DNA of 64,000 nt. It comes from Psilocybe azurescens (Eukaryota > Basidiomycota > Agaricomycetes > Agaricales > Agrocybaceae). The position numbers and the translations under genes are program-made. The stretch is from the NCBI GenBank assembly GCA_023853785.1, contig JAJIRX010000567.1, positions 1,426,001 to 1,490,000 on the forward strand. Reading direction: 5' to 3'. Below are positions 35,891-48,097 of the stretch, in pieces; within the stretch, counting starts at the first letter, position 1, and each line of letters opens with the position of its first letter. The notes under the pieces are model-generated. The model had not been told where the DNA came from. It did not search any database and was given only the letters and a program-made list of their open reading frames with translations.

Positions 35891-36952
35891 ATGTTCTATA
35901 AATTTTGGCTCGTATCAACGCTCTTGGCGCCCCGTATACTCGGCGGACTGGCAACGCCTTCGTTGCTCGATAATCTACTTTCTGTGAGAATACTTGTTAT
36001 TGGCAAAATAAATCGTATCTAATATGTGCTATGATCATCAGGGACCAAATACCGGTTCAACGATTACGAGCCCATCGAGCGCCAGTTCAGTCAGCGACGA
36101 TGACCTCATGAGGACCCCAGCTGGACTCATACCGAGAAGAAATGCACATTTCGTCCCAGAAGGTGCCCAACTTCTGCACAACAATACGAACGTCGACATT
36201 GTGCGGGCGAACGGTACAGTCATGCACTCTGCAACGATATCAGGAAATACTCGCAATTCGTCCAAGAACATCACCCGATTCTCTCCCCGCAATGTCGATG
36301 AGGGCGATGTTGTTTTCACCTACTGGAGAAATAACAATTCTAGTCCAATTGCCAACTTCACGACTTTTTGGGACGTACCTCAAATTCCCCAAAAACGGAC
36401 GGCCAGCTTCTGTATATATATAATGCGCTTCTTTCCGATTCATTCGATGTCATGCTGCAACCTGTGTTGCAATATGGGAGCTCTGCTGCAGGCGGGGGAG
36501 ACTATTGGGCTGTTGCCTCGTGGTTCCTCGTTGACTCGGACGTCTATTACACTAATCTTACTGCGGTTTCGCCGAACCAGATTCTCTGTGGCCTCATGAC
36601 TATCGAAAACACAACGACATCGAGTGACGGAGTTACAACATATTCCTTCAACTCAACATTCACTGGTCTTCCAAGCTCATCCATGTCTGTGTCATTAACC
36701 GAGGAACTCACATATGCTTATGAGGCATTCGGTGTCTTCAATGCATCAGGACCCTCCGATCTACCGACAGAACAGACATCGATGAGAACTATCAACATTT
36801 TCACTCAGGACGGGCAGCACCCTGAAGTGGCCTGGACATCTGATAACGATGATTCGGGAGCACTTGCAGCAGTAACTGTTGTCAAGAATGGCACAAATGG
36901 AGAGGTCGATATTATCTATCCTACACAACAAACTGGTATCTCTATCTTGTAA
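35891..36952 (+). CDS. Secreted N-glycosylated protein with LQPVLQYG..YWAVASW motif, function unknown
   Basis: ATG 35891 gives a signal peptide (MFYKFWLVSTLLAPRILGG). One intron follows LLDNLLS, and the second exon begins GPNTGSTITS. The protein is about 320 residues with many N-X-S/T sites (for example NNTN, NGT, NSSKNIT). The most distinctive block is MLQPVLQYGSSAAGGG followed directly by DYWAVASWFL. I remember this kind of block from secreted hypothetical proteins of fungi and actinomycetes, with a presumed beta-sandwich fold, but I know no activity for it. The frame breaks at A5 (36391-36395): a sixth A joins FWDVPQIPQK to TDGQLLYIYNALL, which is clearly one protein. It lies just upstream of a dioxygenase gene on the same strand, about 230 bases away. 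Confidence 0.75.
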
Positions 36953-37120
36953 TACTGCCAATCGCATTGTGCATCGCTCAATTAACAACTTCCAACTAGT
37001 TTCCCATATCGTATATATCATCCGGTCCGGATGCTCCAGTCATCCCGTGTCTGTGTCACGCGCTCGCTGATCCATCGTAACGATCCCACAATTATCAGAT
37101 AACCTTTCTATTCTTGTTTG

Positions 37121-37180
37121 CTCTATATAAACCTGCAGATCTCCGGCTACGAATCTATCCCGTCCAACATTTCTATTGTA
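37121..37180 (+). promoter_or_regulatory. TATA-like element upstream of the TauD-type gene
   Basis: CTCTATATAAACC at 37121-37133 lies about 50 bases before the chosen ATG (37181), after a T-rich stretch. Its position fits a core promoter element if the transcript leader is very short. If the true start is the in-frame ATG at 37232, the leader would be about 80 bases. Confidence 0.4.
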
Positions 37181-38592
37181 ATGACTGCATCAAGCACACT
37201 GTCACTAATCCCTGTAACAAATTCCCTAGCGATGAACACTGTAAAGCAGCCTGATATCCAATACCACCCTTCTTACGACAACTACATTGAACGGAGAGCA
37301 AGACGACTTGCGGAGAACCCTGATCTGCCAAACGCGCCTCTTCCTCGGGGCTTCCCTAACAGGGTAGATGGGCCTATCGTCTGGGAAGGTAAAGACTGGA
37401 AAAGTGAAGATCAGTGGGTGTATAGGCTGAGCGCAGCCGAATTAAAGGAAATCGACGACGCTTTGCAGCATTTCAAGAGTGTGTCTCTTTTATATATCTT
37501 TCTTTTTATATATATATATCGTATTCTGATGGTCCTCGTCGTTGTCTCTCTAGGTCTGAACATTGCTAGGGGTTTCATTGGGAAAGACAAGTTTCCTCTA
37601 CCTACTCTATCCTCGAAGCTGCGAGACCTTGCACAAGAACTGTACTCTGGCCGTGGTTTCTTCGTGTTGCGGACAATACCAATCGACGATTATTCCCGTG
37701 CAGATCTTGCAACGATATATGCTGGTTAGTCACCTGGTCTCCCGTTTATTATACCATATATTCAACGGATAGTCAGGCATATCCACTCACGTCGGCTCTG
37801 CGCGTGGTAAGCAAGATGGAACTGGGGCAGTCCTGGCACATATCAAGGACCTCACCGTGAGTCATGCCTCAGAGAAAGGAGGGATCGGAAACTCGGCATA
37901 TACCACCGACAAACAAGTCTTCCACACAGACGTAGGCGACCTCATTGCTCTCATGGCACTCGAAGTAGCCGCCGAAGGTGGTACTTCGCGCATCAGCAGC
38001 GGTGCGCAGGTATACAACACTCTCGCCGCCACGCGACCTGATCTTATCCAAACTCTTTCCGAGCCATGGCCCTTAGATAGCTTCGGCGGCGATCCACCGT
38101 ACACCACTCGACCGGTACTGTATGTTGAAGACGGACATGTCATCATCCAGTACTCACGTCGTCACTTTACCGGATATGGACAACAGACACGAAGTCTCAA
38201 TATTCCACCCATCACCGAGGCTCAGGCGGAAGCCCTTGATGCTGTCCATTTCCTAGCAGAAAAATATTCGCTCGGTCTGAATTTCCAGAAGGGAGATATC
38301 CAATACATCAACAGTCTCGGACTGCTGCATGCGAGAGACGCTTTCAAGGATAGTGAGGAACATACGTCAGTTGATTTCTTCTTTGAAGCCGAGCACTACA
38401 ACCTGATGTCAATGTATTTGGCGCGGCAGGAGACACCTTATTCGTTTATGGCTACGAAACGATGAACTGGCATGGAATACCCCAAAACCTTTGCAGCCAA
38501 TTTGGCAGAGACTATATTCCGTCAGTCCAGAAGAACAACGATTCCCTCTGGAACCCGAAATTCGTCGAAAGGCTAGCGGGAAAACCAAGTAG
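37181..38592 (+). CDS. TauD/TfdA-family Fe(II)/2-oxoglutarate dioxygenase
   Basis: The enzyme should oxidise a small substrate using Fe(II), 2-oxoglutarate and O2; fungal relatives act on taurine, other sulfonates or are uncharacterised. The iron-binding HxD is seen in DKQVFHTDVGDLIAL and the distal histidine in NSLGLLHARDAF. The N-terminal family region is LPRGFPNRVDGPIVWEGKDW. Introns follow HFKS (about 37480-37554), IYAG (about 37724-37776) and EEHT. The last is easy to miss: reading through it gives an early stop at 38465. Splicing GTCAGT...GCGGCAG gives RHLIRLWLRNDELAW, PIWQRLYSVSPEEQRF and a stop at 38592, which matches the usual family C terminus. No base correction is needed. Confidence 0.87.
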
Positions 38593-38827
38593 TGCTTGGC
38601 TTTGTTTAAAATTGTAACTATACAAGGTTATATCCAAGATACTTATCCTAGGGAGTTCTGCGCCAGCTACTGTGGTATAGCCTCACATTATGCTCAACAT
38701 GACGGATGCTTGATATATAAATTTCAATCCAATTCATAAGTATTGCAATCGCAATAGACATTCGTTTCTTATTAGTACTCTCTGATCATTCTTTCAGTCC
38801 GAGGAATAGAATCGCGGCGGTAGTGAC

Positions 38828-39415
38828 TTATTTTGGGCCAAAAATGGTGGCGAAAGTCGTCGATTCATATCTGAGACGGTCATTCATTGGTATTTAGCAT
38901 CATATGATGTAAAAAATTATCGACTCACGCAATGTTAGCTCGCCCGGGATCAATGAAAGTGACATATCCTCTATCATTCTTGGTACCAAGTTTCTGCTCA
39001 AAGAACTTGAAGAATGCCTTGCTATAACCTTCATTTTCTTGTTCACTGATGTTGTCCAAACTGTCCTGTAGACCACCATGAGTTTATAACAGCGTTTATA
39101 ATGTTTTCCCAAGCTCACAATTCTCAAACTGAAAGCGGGGTCGAGAGATCCCCCGAAGGTTACGATCTCATTGTGAGTGTATATCACAGAGATATACTTC
39201 TCGGGCTTGCCCAAAGTCTCCGCTGCGAACTGGAAGGAGTGGTCATGACTCTTATCGTTTCGTTGTAAGGTAACAGCTTACCTTGGAAAACTCGAGCGCA
39301 AACGCCTTTGCGTCAGGGACCTAGTATTCGAAATCTGTAGTTAGCAGTGTCGTATTGCTTAGGAGAGTAAGATGCAATGCACCTTGACATTAGTTATGAG
39401 ATTCAGAGTTGGCAT
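38828..39415 (-). CDS. Macrophage migration inhibitory factor (MIF)-like tautomerase
   Basis: The start ATG at 39413-39415 reads MPTLNLITNVKVPDAKAFAL, so proline follows the initiator methionine as required for the catalytic Pro-1 of this superfamily. Further family text: SKFAAETLGKPEKYISVIY, THNEIVTFGGSLDPAFSLRI, GYSKAFFKFFEQKLGTKNDR and GYVTFIDPGRANIAYESTTF. The product is about 120 residues, the normal size, and would form a trimer. Four introns interrupt this short gene. Known members are keto-enol tautomerases; in animals MIF is also a cytokine, but no such role should be assumed here. All exons join in frame without correction. It is convergent with the dioxygenase gene (about 235 bases between stops). 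Confidence 0.9.
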
Positions 39416-40830
39416 ATTGGAATATGGGACTGGTCAAGATTGGTGTGAATGGTCTTAGTAAGAACTAAAGATGAGCCCCTAAATTAAGGAGCCTGGATAT
39501 TTCCATGTGTTCCTTAAACGTTCCTAATTTGGTCCACTTCGGTTAAGTGCGAAAAAAATCACTGAGAGACCAACTTGAGACGACCAACACCTTTGAACTC
39601 TGAGGCTTGAGCAGTTCGTCTGGACTCCAGAGTTGTAGCCTTGTTTTCATCCTTTAGTGAGTTCTCGACAGCACGGGTTCTTCAAGGTCTTCCCAAAAAT
39701 TTCCGAGAAGTGCTGCGAGATTTGAGTATTGATCTGCTCATCGACACCTCATTGAAGCTTAACTGGGAAGACCCACAGAATAAACGTGGCTCGGCATCGT
39801 ATAGCATTTATACAAAGGCTTGCTCCAATTTGAACCTGAAGGCGCAGTATTGGCCGTTTTAGATGAACAAGTAGTACATATCTTCCTTCTTGTTCATGAA
39901 TCTTCACCTTAAACCCTGGGGTCAAGCAAGGTTTACGAGCGCTTGTAACAAACTTGTAATGTAGCCATCTCGCCCATGTCATTCTCTTACGTAAATCGCG
40001 AACAAAGGATAAGTGGGTCCACCAACAACTATTTCAAGATTTGGAAACTCATATTCCATTTATAGAATATTGGGTTCACTGCCAATTCGCTGCAGCCAAA
40101 GTGATGTCGATCAGGTGGCTTACAAGCGAATATCCAACTCAAACAATGACAATGAGCGTAGTCGGGCCAAAGATAGTATGTACCCGAGCGTGACTGAGGC
40201 TTGATGAAAGCCAACATGGTGCCGAGAACTCTGTGATCCGATTGAATCATAGTATAAAGTAATTCAACGAACCGTTATTTTGTAAACATACAAAGGTAGC
40301 GGAGGTGCAATTGAGGTCAGAGAAGCAATTGCACTACCATTAACGCCTAATAAAAGGGGATATTTGTGGCCCAAGCGCTTCGAGAAATCTATATTTATAT
40401 AAGCAGCAAAGAGACTAGAGTGTGTTAAGACTGTTATTAGAAGAAGCTATGCGCATACAAGCTTCATGTTTCTGTCAATTCTGAGACAGAAACATAGGCT
40501 ATCGAAGGGTACTGTCTCGAAGCGACTAAATACTATTATGCCAGTGCACTTCTCCATCATCTTTGAACGCTATCGATAGACTCTATGAAGGGGTGTTTGA
40601 CACATGAACAACGGTGTTATACATCCCCCGGAAGTGTATCAGAAGTAAAAATATTTAATAGACTAAAGGCTGGATTAGTGCGGTATATATCATAGAGCAT
40701 ATACAGGAGACAAAGCTATTGGAACGCAAAATTCAAAACACAAACCCCTACCCAATCGAAAGGAAACACAACATATTACACCTCCCGATTACATCCTACC
40801 TTCAAAGCCAGAAGCTGCTAACTTGGATCT
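39416..40830. other. Intergenic region, no firm gene
   Basis: Plus-strand frame 39641-39862 (73 codons) and minus-strand frame 39982-39749 show no domain. A short self-complementary stretch occurs near 40466-40497 (ATGTTTCTGTC ... GACAGAAACAT) and could form a small hairpin. The minus-strand MIF promoter lies at the left end and the 3' flank of the PLC-like gene at the right. Confidence 0.35.
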
Positions 40831-42633
40831 TCACCAGCCTTCCTCTCCCTCTTTCCTTCCTCTGAAATTACACTCCACCAGAAGTGGCACAAGCTCGCCT
40901 CCTTCAGGTTCTGAATAATAGTCCAGGAATGTCCACCCTCTTATTCTAGGTTCTGCCTGGTTTACTTCTTGAAGCCGCTTTTCTGAAAGCATCCTCTTAT
41001 TGGCATGATTCAGATATGAGGTTGCGCCGTCGCCACCTAACTGATCAAGTAACCAAGCTCCAAGTTTGCTATTCACACCTTCCACACCGAGACCCCATTT
41101 TGGCCATCCAAACCCTTTAGCTACTGTAGGGGGGAAACGCGAGGAAAGACGCTGCAGAGAAATATGTTATGGGCAGCACTGGCTTCTCGGAATCAGATGG
41201 AGGGATTAGATTCTCAGTTCCCAGTCGCACTTTCTCGGGAATGGAGAAAAACGAAGGGATGCTGTACCTGTGAGGGAAGTTATGGAGCTGGGCATGCGTG
41301 TAAACATTTTGATGCGAAGGTGACGCACCAGTCGTGGGTTCGGACACGAGTGCCTTTTAATTCCCATTCAAATCCGTTTTTTTCACTGTCAGGCCACGTT
41401 GTAGGATGTATCCCAAGACCCTCCAGGCCGCCCTCCCAGCCACTGCCATTACCCCCGAAGCGACTTAACATTACAATTTTACCTCTCACTTCTCCAAGCT
41501 TCGGTATGCGGTTCTCTAGAAACCACATCCCTTTGTTAATACCTCGTCCAGTCGGCTTGAAGTCGTCCCATCCCCCAGCACTATGAGCTATGGTCTCCCC
41601 TGACCAGTTTAGAAAAGAACGGGGCAGGCGTGATAGCAAAATCTTCTTGTTTGATTGACATTATAACGGTTTCTTTCAACCCGATTGGTGATGTTAGGAA
41701 CGTATGAATGTCATTCAAGATGGCTGGAAATGGAGTTTTCTGAGGCCACAGCCCATGATAGGCAATTAATTCGTGCTTCACATCGGGATCGAAGATGGGT
41801 GACGGAGGAGGGATTACAGCGAGTCGGATATCAATGACACGGATGCCTCCAAGCAGTTGAGTGCTCAATGGGCTTGAAGGTGATTGACATTGCGAAATTG
41901 GCCAACCATGGAATGCCATTCTGCGAGTTGCATAAGATTTATTTGTACCTGCGTAATGAGACGGAAAACAGGGTACTTACGTATCATGGGTGCCTATAGA
42001 GCAAATAATAAGTTGTCATATCACAGAAAATATACGGAGCGGACCTGGAAGGGCAAGCGAAGACAAAGGAAGCCGGTCAGGCATTTCAGATAGGAATGAA
42101 CCCAAGTTTCGATGACTGAGAATGAGCAATTTATGGTGTCCTCGTGAAACCTGAATATTGAGTATTTCAGCACTGATCCTGCATACCAGATTGGTGTTGA
42201 GTCTCGAGGGTCTGGAGCAGACGACCTCAGGCATGTAAAGAGTACGTACGCGACGAGAAAACACTCTCCAAGGGCAATTCTCAGGAACTGGTATAGCTTG
42301 CCATGATGTACCAAATGCCATAGAGAACCGAACTTTGAAGCCCTCAGGATGAATATGCCACTCCTTGTGATCCAGTAACCGTTCCTTCTCCGTCATAGGT
42401 GTATTGAGATCCTGAGAAGCATCTGAAGAGTACTGGAGGATAATCTCTCGCTGAAAGCCCTTCGAGAGAGTCGTGGTGACATCGACTGAAGGGTGGAGAA
42501 AGACCACGTTTATAGACGGTGACTTTCCGACAGATCCACCATGGTCTGGCCGAATAACGTTGAACTTGGACGGAGCTGGGTACGTATGTGCAGTTATAGC
42601 TTCTGTAGTCAGGTTTCGTATGGTGATAATCAT
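40831..42633 (-). CDS. PLC-like phosphodiesterase (PI-PLC X-domain-like)
   Basis: The start is set at ATG 42633 (MIITIRNLTTEAITAHTYP). An AG acceptor lies just upstream, so a further 5' exon cannot be excluded. The catalytic-domain text is clear: LGSFLSEMPDRLPLSSLALP, then GTHDT after an intron, then MAFHGWPISQCQSP, TQLLGGIRVIDIRLAV, ELIAYHGLWPQ and ETVIMSIKQEDF. The GTHDT histidine and the later HG correspond to the two catalytic histidines of bacterial-type PI-PLCs. The C-terminal part includes GWTFLDYYSEPEGGELV. Family members cleave phosphoinositide or similar phosphodiesters; the substrate here is unknown. Two frame slips sit on base runs: C4 at 41597-41600 (three would give KLVRETIAHSAGGW) and G6 at 41129-41134 (five would give FPPTVAKGFGWP). 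Confidence 0.82.
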
Positions 42634-43064
42634 GTTTGATACTTCCTGAAAGGGAGGGGGAGTAAGAAATAACAAGAGATAGGCGACGTAGGTGCTCTAG
42701 TCAGGATTTGTGTATGAACAGTTAAGTCAAAGAGAAGTCGTGAGTTCTGGGTATGTTGAAGTCCCTTGAAAGCTGATAATGGGTATAAGTTTGGTATAAG
42801 GTGCTTTGAAGGTTTAAATCAAAACCGGTGCTAGTGAATAGTGACAAGTCAGTGGACAGACGCAGACCAAAGTGGAAAGTGGAAGGGCCGTATCCAGGAA
42901 TAGACTCGGGCCGAGGGGAGGGGTGTTAATTTCAGACTTTGCTTGTGCTGCAGCCATGCTGAAGCGCTACAATAGTTATAACATTAAAAGTCTTATAGAG
43001 AATTTCAATAGATAACATTGATATTTAAATAGGACGATACATGGAAGTCAAGTATATGATCGCT
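42634..43064. other. Gap between PLC-like and propeller-amidohydrolase genes
   Basis: Both neighbours lie on the minus strand, so this holds the PLC-like promoter and the amidohydrolase 3' flank. It includes a GGGCCGAGGGGAGGGG patch near 42907. No coding frame is supported. Confidence 0.4.
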
Positions 43065-46000
43065 TTAATCAGCGTTAAGTACTGGCATAGTCTGTTTCTT
43101 TCCTTTCACCGGCCAGAATTCCACCATTGTTTCGGCCTCCCAGATTCTTCCACCTCGTGCAACTAGACGTATCTGTCGTGTCTTATCGCTTACCTCGCCG
43201 TCAAGAAGATCAACTCCTGGAGGGTAAACTAGGAAATCTGCCAGCTTTCCTGGGGAAAGTGATCCCAGAGAGGAGAACATCCCCAGAGTACGAGCCCCGG
43301 AAGATGTGGCAGCGCGTATAACCTATGGGATGGCAATGAGCTTTTATTCTGAATTATATATACACAAGAAAGTACCTCGTAGTTACTCAACCCCCTTTCC
43401 CGGTAAAACCCATCTCTGCGTGATAATTGATACCTAGAGGAGGCTCTCCATGCGCACCGATGTTGGCTAATAGCCCTTTGTTGATCATGGTTGCAACGGA
43501 ACGGGATGTGTTGAATAAAGCGTATGCTTTGAGAATATAAGTTACAGCGCATTTTGCATATAGTAAGGAAGGTTGAACGTACAATCTTTTGGTCGGGAAG
43601 TTGATTCAGTCAGATATTCTAAAATGTCGTGTCTCGTAAATCGGCGCTGCCTGGTAGAATAATTAGTTACAGTTTTGCTCGCTTAGTACTTCAGGCAGTA
43701 CTTTGGGTCGTTATACACGTCCTCTGTGGCCCAGACTAATTGTTCGCCCCATGCACCTCCATAATTGACGATATGTGTTGGTGTAGAACCGGTGCCACTC
43801 AAAGCGTATAAAGTGAGAACATCGTCATATAATGTCGGTATAGGCAGTGCGTGCTCTACTGTCGTCATTCCTAGAAAGACTGTGTCACGAAGGCTAAAGG
43901 ATAGGGAAAGATATGAAGATACCATCGATAATATATGTCAAATCCCAATCATAATTCATTCCTCCTTCCGGAAAGCAAAGCATACTGATGTTATGAGCAA
44001 CCTTTAGCAATCTTTGTCGGGAAGCCCTGCAGTAATCGTCAATTTCTATCTAATCATTGCCATTCGACTGTAACTGACCTCGAAGGAAGGTTGTAATTCT
44101 TGTATGAGATGCTAGCAGGTCCACCTTCTACTTTGATCCTCACGAGAGCAGACGAGGCTTCATCCATATCAACGATATCTTGGTGATACTCAGGCTCTGC
44201 TGCTCCGTAGACAATGGTACCAGTAGTGAAGATACGAGGTCCGACCATCTGTCCGCTCTCGACACGACTACGTTCGCTGAAGGCCTTGACTGTGGAAGCA
44301 CTGGGGCTAAAGAAAAAGAAAACGATGTGTAAATACTCTGTCAAGTATCAGCAAATCGTAAGAAGCACTTATGAAGCGTTGTAACGCCATAGGCAAGGAA
44401 AGTTTCCAGTTCCCATGATTTTGCAGGATATCGATCCGAAAGTCCATTCCAATGTGCATGGACGTCAATGAAACCAGGTACGACGTAGCCTGGTAAACTG
44501 TGAATATCGAATATCAAAAAGGAACAACGAAGGCTTACCACCATCCACGTCAATTACCGTGGCACCCGGAGGTACATTATATTGGTCGAGAGGGCCTGCA
44601 TATTCAATAATGCCTCCTCTAACAACCAAAACCCCAGAGTTAATCAAGTCAACCGCATCATTTCCTGATTCCATGGTCAGAAGAGTGGCATTGTAGATGG
44701 CGACGACGTCAGAGTTGCTTTGCTCAACGTTGAGCCAGGGTTTGTGTATAAGAGCCGCCTTTGAAGCTTGCTTCTTGAGCCTCGCAATATCCGTTGCATG
44801 TTTGACATTGTCGACTTTTTGGACGTCCAGCAGAGTCTTCACGCACGAAATACCAAAAGTGTCTTTATCTTTTTGATAGCAGAATAACATTTGTGAAGTT
44901 TGGACAACTCCAAAGAATGCAGATATGGACCTATATCAGAACAAGATCAAAACAAAGCAGAAGAATAGAAGAGTTCTCGGGAACTCACCTAGAAACCAGA
45001 ACAACCGCTTTCCATCTGCAGTGAAGGTGATACTATGGCCACCATCTAAGCTCAGCCTGATCAAGCCTCTGGTAGCATTTCCAGGCCGTGACCAAACGGA
45101 CTCTCCTTCCCTGACGTGGTCTCCAGAGACTAAATAAACGTGGTAGAAGTCGACGAACGCAATATTCAGTGCAGAGAAAAGGCCTCTATTATGCGATTTA
45201 GGGACAACAACGAGTTCAGTCGACATTTCGCCTGAAGCGATAGTTGTGTGAGAAGGTTTCCCGGATATATCGCGTTTTCCAGCCAAATCAATCACAAATA
45301 CACGATCTTTTTGTTGAACCAAAAGTTTTTGGTTCGTGTGGATGAAACGCATGTTGACCGTTGTTTCCTCTGAATCAATGTCGATTTCCGAGGGTACATG
45401 ACGCAAGTTTTGTATCACGATGTTGTGAGGCTTGGTTGTATCACTAGTTGGAAGAGTTATGTCACCCAGATAGAGACCGGCTCCTCCAGTGGCCAGAATG
45501 TCACCCGAAAGATAACTTCCTCCAGATTTGATGAAAGCGATCGTCCTATTCGACCCATGGCACTGACAAATTATGGGAGAATAATAACGGCCGAACGGAA
45601 CTTCAATCTCGTGCACGATGCTTGTATTTAGATTTGCCAGTTCCAAAGTTGTGTACGAGATATCGGACCAGCGGGCATGAAGAACAAGGTCGTCCTCACC
45701 AGGAACAAAAGTTGGCGAATAATACGCAGCATCTTGCGCATTAACCGGAACAACTCCGCTGTTCTTTCGGCCCACATCTTGCCAATAGGTCGCTCCTGCG
45801 GCTTGGAAAAGCACTTTGGTGCCTTTGTCGTTGACGCGGAGATCCTGCAAAGACCGAATGTCTTGGGTATCCTGAGTTTCGAATTGAACCAAGTCCACCC
45901 CTCCACTTCGAGTGTTAGCTAGCCGCTTTTCGATGTGAGCAGTGAACGCAATATGTTTCGGGCCTTCAGAAGAGGACGCCACTTTCTCTCCTAGGGTATT

Positions 46001-47575
46001 GGTAGACAAAGGGATCGAATGAATCTGGCCTGCTGCCCAGATGATTACGGCATCGTCAGCAGGAGTGAATGAGAACGATGGATAGGTTCCCATAGGGGCA
46101 GAGATAGCAGAAAGATCGTACGTCAGGCCGTACCAGATATTGTGGATAGAGCCTGTTTGAAGATCCCTGAATATCGGTGAGTCCACAATATGAAGATGGG
46201 AGAAAAAATGACCGACTTCAGGACCAAAGCCTCCTTATCTCTAACTCTTCGGACAAACGCCAGGGTTCGCCCATCACGCGAGAGCTCTGGACGAGTCGCA
46301 CCACCGGGAAGAGTCCCAACTAGTGTTGCGGTGGAGTCAGTGGTGAGGTTTTTCTCGAATATTGCATAGATTCCTTTATGAATATCTAAAACAACATGAG
46401 CTCTCTTTCGACGGGAACCACAGTAGGACCTTCACCTTTGCTGTATGTAAATTGAGCAGAGTCGATCACATTCTTTGCAAAAATGAGACTGTCATTTCCT
46501 TTCCACACGAATTGCTCCGGTCCAATTTGTTGGTCGCCGTAATTCTGAGACGTCCAACCTGGCGGCAGAGAGCGGGATACTAGTCGAGTACCACTTCCAG
46601 CTCGCACAGATTTTTTCTTTTCCTTTTCGCAGGTCGTGTATAGATGGAACATCGTATTCCCAGCCTTCGCCTGCACCAAGCGACCGGCCAGAGGTGTACC
46701 ATTTGGTAGCAATGACTTTGTCGCCTGAAGGATGGAAGCGAGCATCTGTTACCCATCTATACGTCTCATTGGTGACTCTTTGAACTAAATAAACTAGTCT
46801 GAGTGGCAGAAATGAGAAAATACTGAATTCACATACCATTTAAACGGCCCTCTCGTATAAGCCTATTCATTTTCCTCGAGGGTTCTTCTTTAACACCTTG
46901 AGCAAGCAGGCGTTCTTCATATGCTTGCTTGTCCAAAGCTGCAAGCAATTCTTCGCGACCTCGGTCAGTCGGTCGGACATCCATTTCTTCACATCCCTTC
47001 CACTCAGTGATCCAAATGTTTTCCACCCCAAGCTCTGCATCGCTCCTAAACACAAGCCTGTCTCCTGTGGGAGAAAAGTGCGGGTCTGAATCATGAGGAA
47101 TCCCCGTAAGAATAGGGCGAGCTCTGATGGCCCCCTCATTTGATTGTAAGGCCTGATTTCCAGGAAGGCAATATATGTCTCCAACCATATCGAAAACAAT
47201 ATCACCAGAAGTAGGGTGGACATCGAGACGTAGCCACGTCCCTTCTGTAACGTCGTATTCGAGCTTTCTTGGATAAGAGTAGTCCGTTGATATATCCCAA
47301 GGCGTTTGCTGGCGCAACGGCCAAATGTTATCCTTCCATTCCGTCGCAGGATCTGTTTGACCTAGATCGAGCGCGACTTTCAGGCTAGTAGTCGCGTGAG
47401 ATAAAGACCACGGAGTTGGTAATATTGTTGACAGAGTAGCAGCGGCGAAGAATAAGGCGATATATGCAAGCAATTGACGAACTTTCAGTTTGAATCTAAT
47501 CCCGGAAGGTGTAACCAGAGGCAGAAGACCATTGGCTGTTGGTTTCAGGTCCAACGTGCGATTGGGATAGCCCAT
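43065..47575 (-). CDS. Membrane-anchored beta-propeller/amidohydrolase fusion protein
   Basis: One long gene starts at ATG 47575 (MGYPNRTLDLKPTANG). A single hydrophobic segment follows (about residues 34-53, LLAYIALFFAAATLSTILP), predicting a signal anchor. Next comes a TolB/WD40-like propeller, with repeats such as HFSPTGDRLVFRSDAE, DARFHPSGDKVIATKWY, RPELSRDGRTLAFVRR and SFSFTPADDAVIIWA. The C-terminal third is a metal-dependent amidohydrolase: YNATLLTMESGNDAVDLI, the metal-binding GFIDVHAHW, TTVEHALP, GLLANIGAHGEPP and SLGSLSPGKLADFLVYPP. Total length is about 1,280 residues. Related bacterial and fungal proteins are annotated as imidazolonepropionase-related, but the substrate is unknown. 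Frame slips occur at an A4 run (46388-46391), near 44870-44890, near 44495 and at C5 (43391-43395). Confidence 0.83.
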
Positions 47576-48097
47576 ATCGATAATACTTCACCTGCCCCGA
47601 TTGCGTTAGAAAAGCAAATGAGGCCACAGGTTGTAAGGTCAAGGGTTGTTTCTGAGAGTGAGAGAAGTTGGGCGAGATGCACCTTCTCACAGCCATCACA
47701 TGGCACACAGATGAGCGTACTGCGTATGTCGCCATATGGCCGGTACTGTTCACGATGAGTGTGGTTACTTAACACGCGAAGATTGATCAGATCTATTTGC
47801 AAATCCGTGACAGTGCCTACTACCAATTCCTGTGTTACCATTCAACGATCATAGGTACAGTGCTGCCGTAGCAGAATATATTACATGAAGGTGTCCAAGT
47901 CCTGCGAAGGCCTTGCCTAAGGAAGTGCCAATACATACTGACATTAGCTGTTCAATCGATAGAGTATAATGGCTCGATATCGAGTGAAGTACCCGATGAC
48001 CAGTTCTCAGCGAGTTGAGAGCCATGTGACGCACAAGGAAACGCGGCAGAAAAAGAGATACTCATAGAATAAGTAAAGTGAACAAGTTCGCAAACGT
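47576..48097. other. Gap with an unassigned 98-codon minus-strand frame
   Basis: A frame open from 47841 to 47545 reads ICVPCDGCEKVHLAQLLSL in its middle and overlaps the start of the downstream gene. I found no matching family and it may be fortuitous or part of a 5' leader. The gap should also hold the promoter of the propeller-amidohydrolase gene. Confidence 0.3.
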
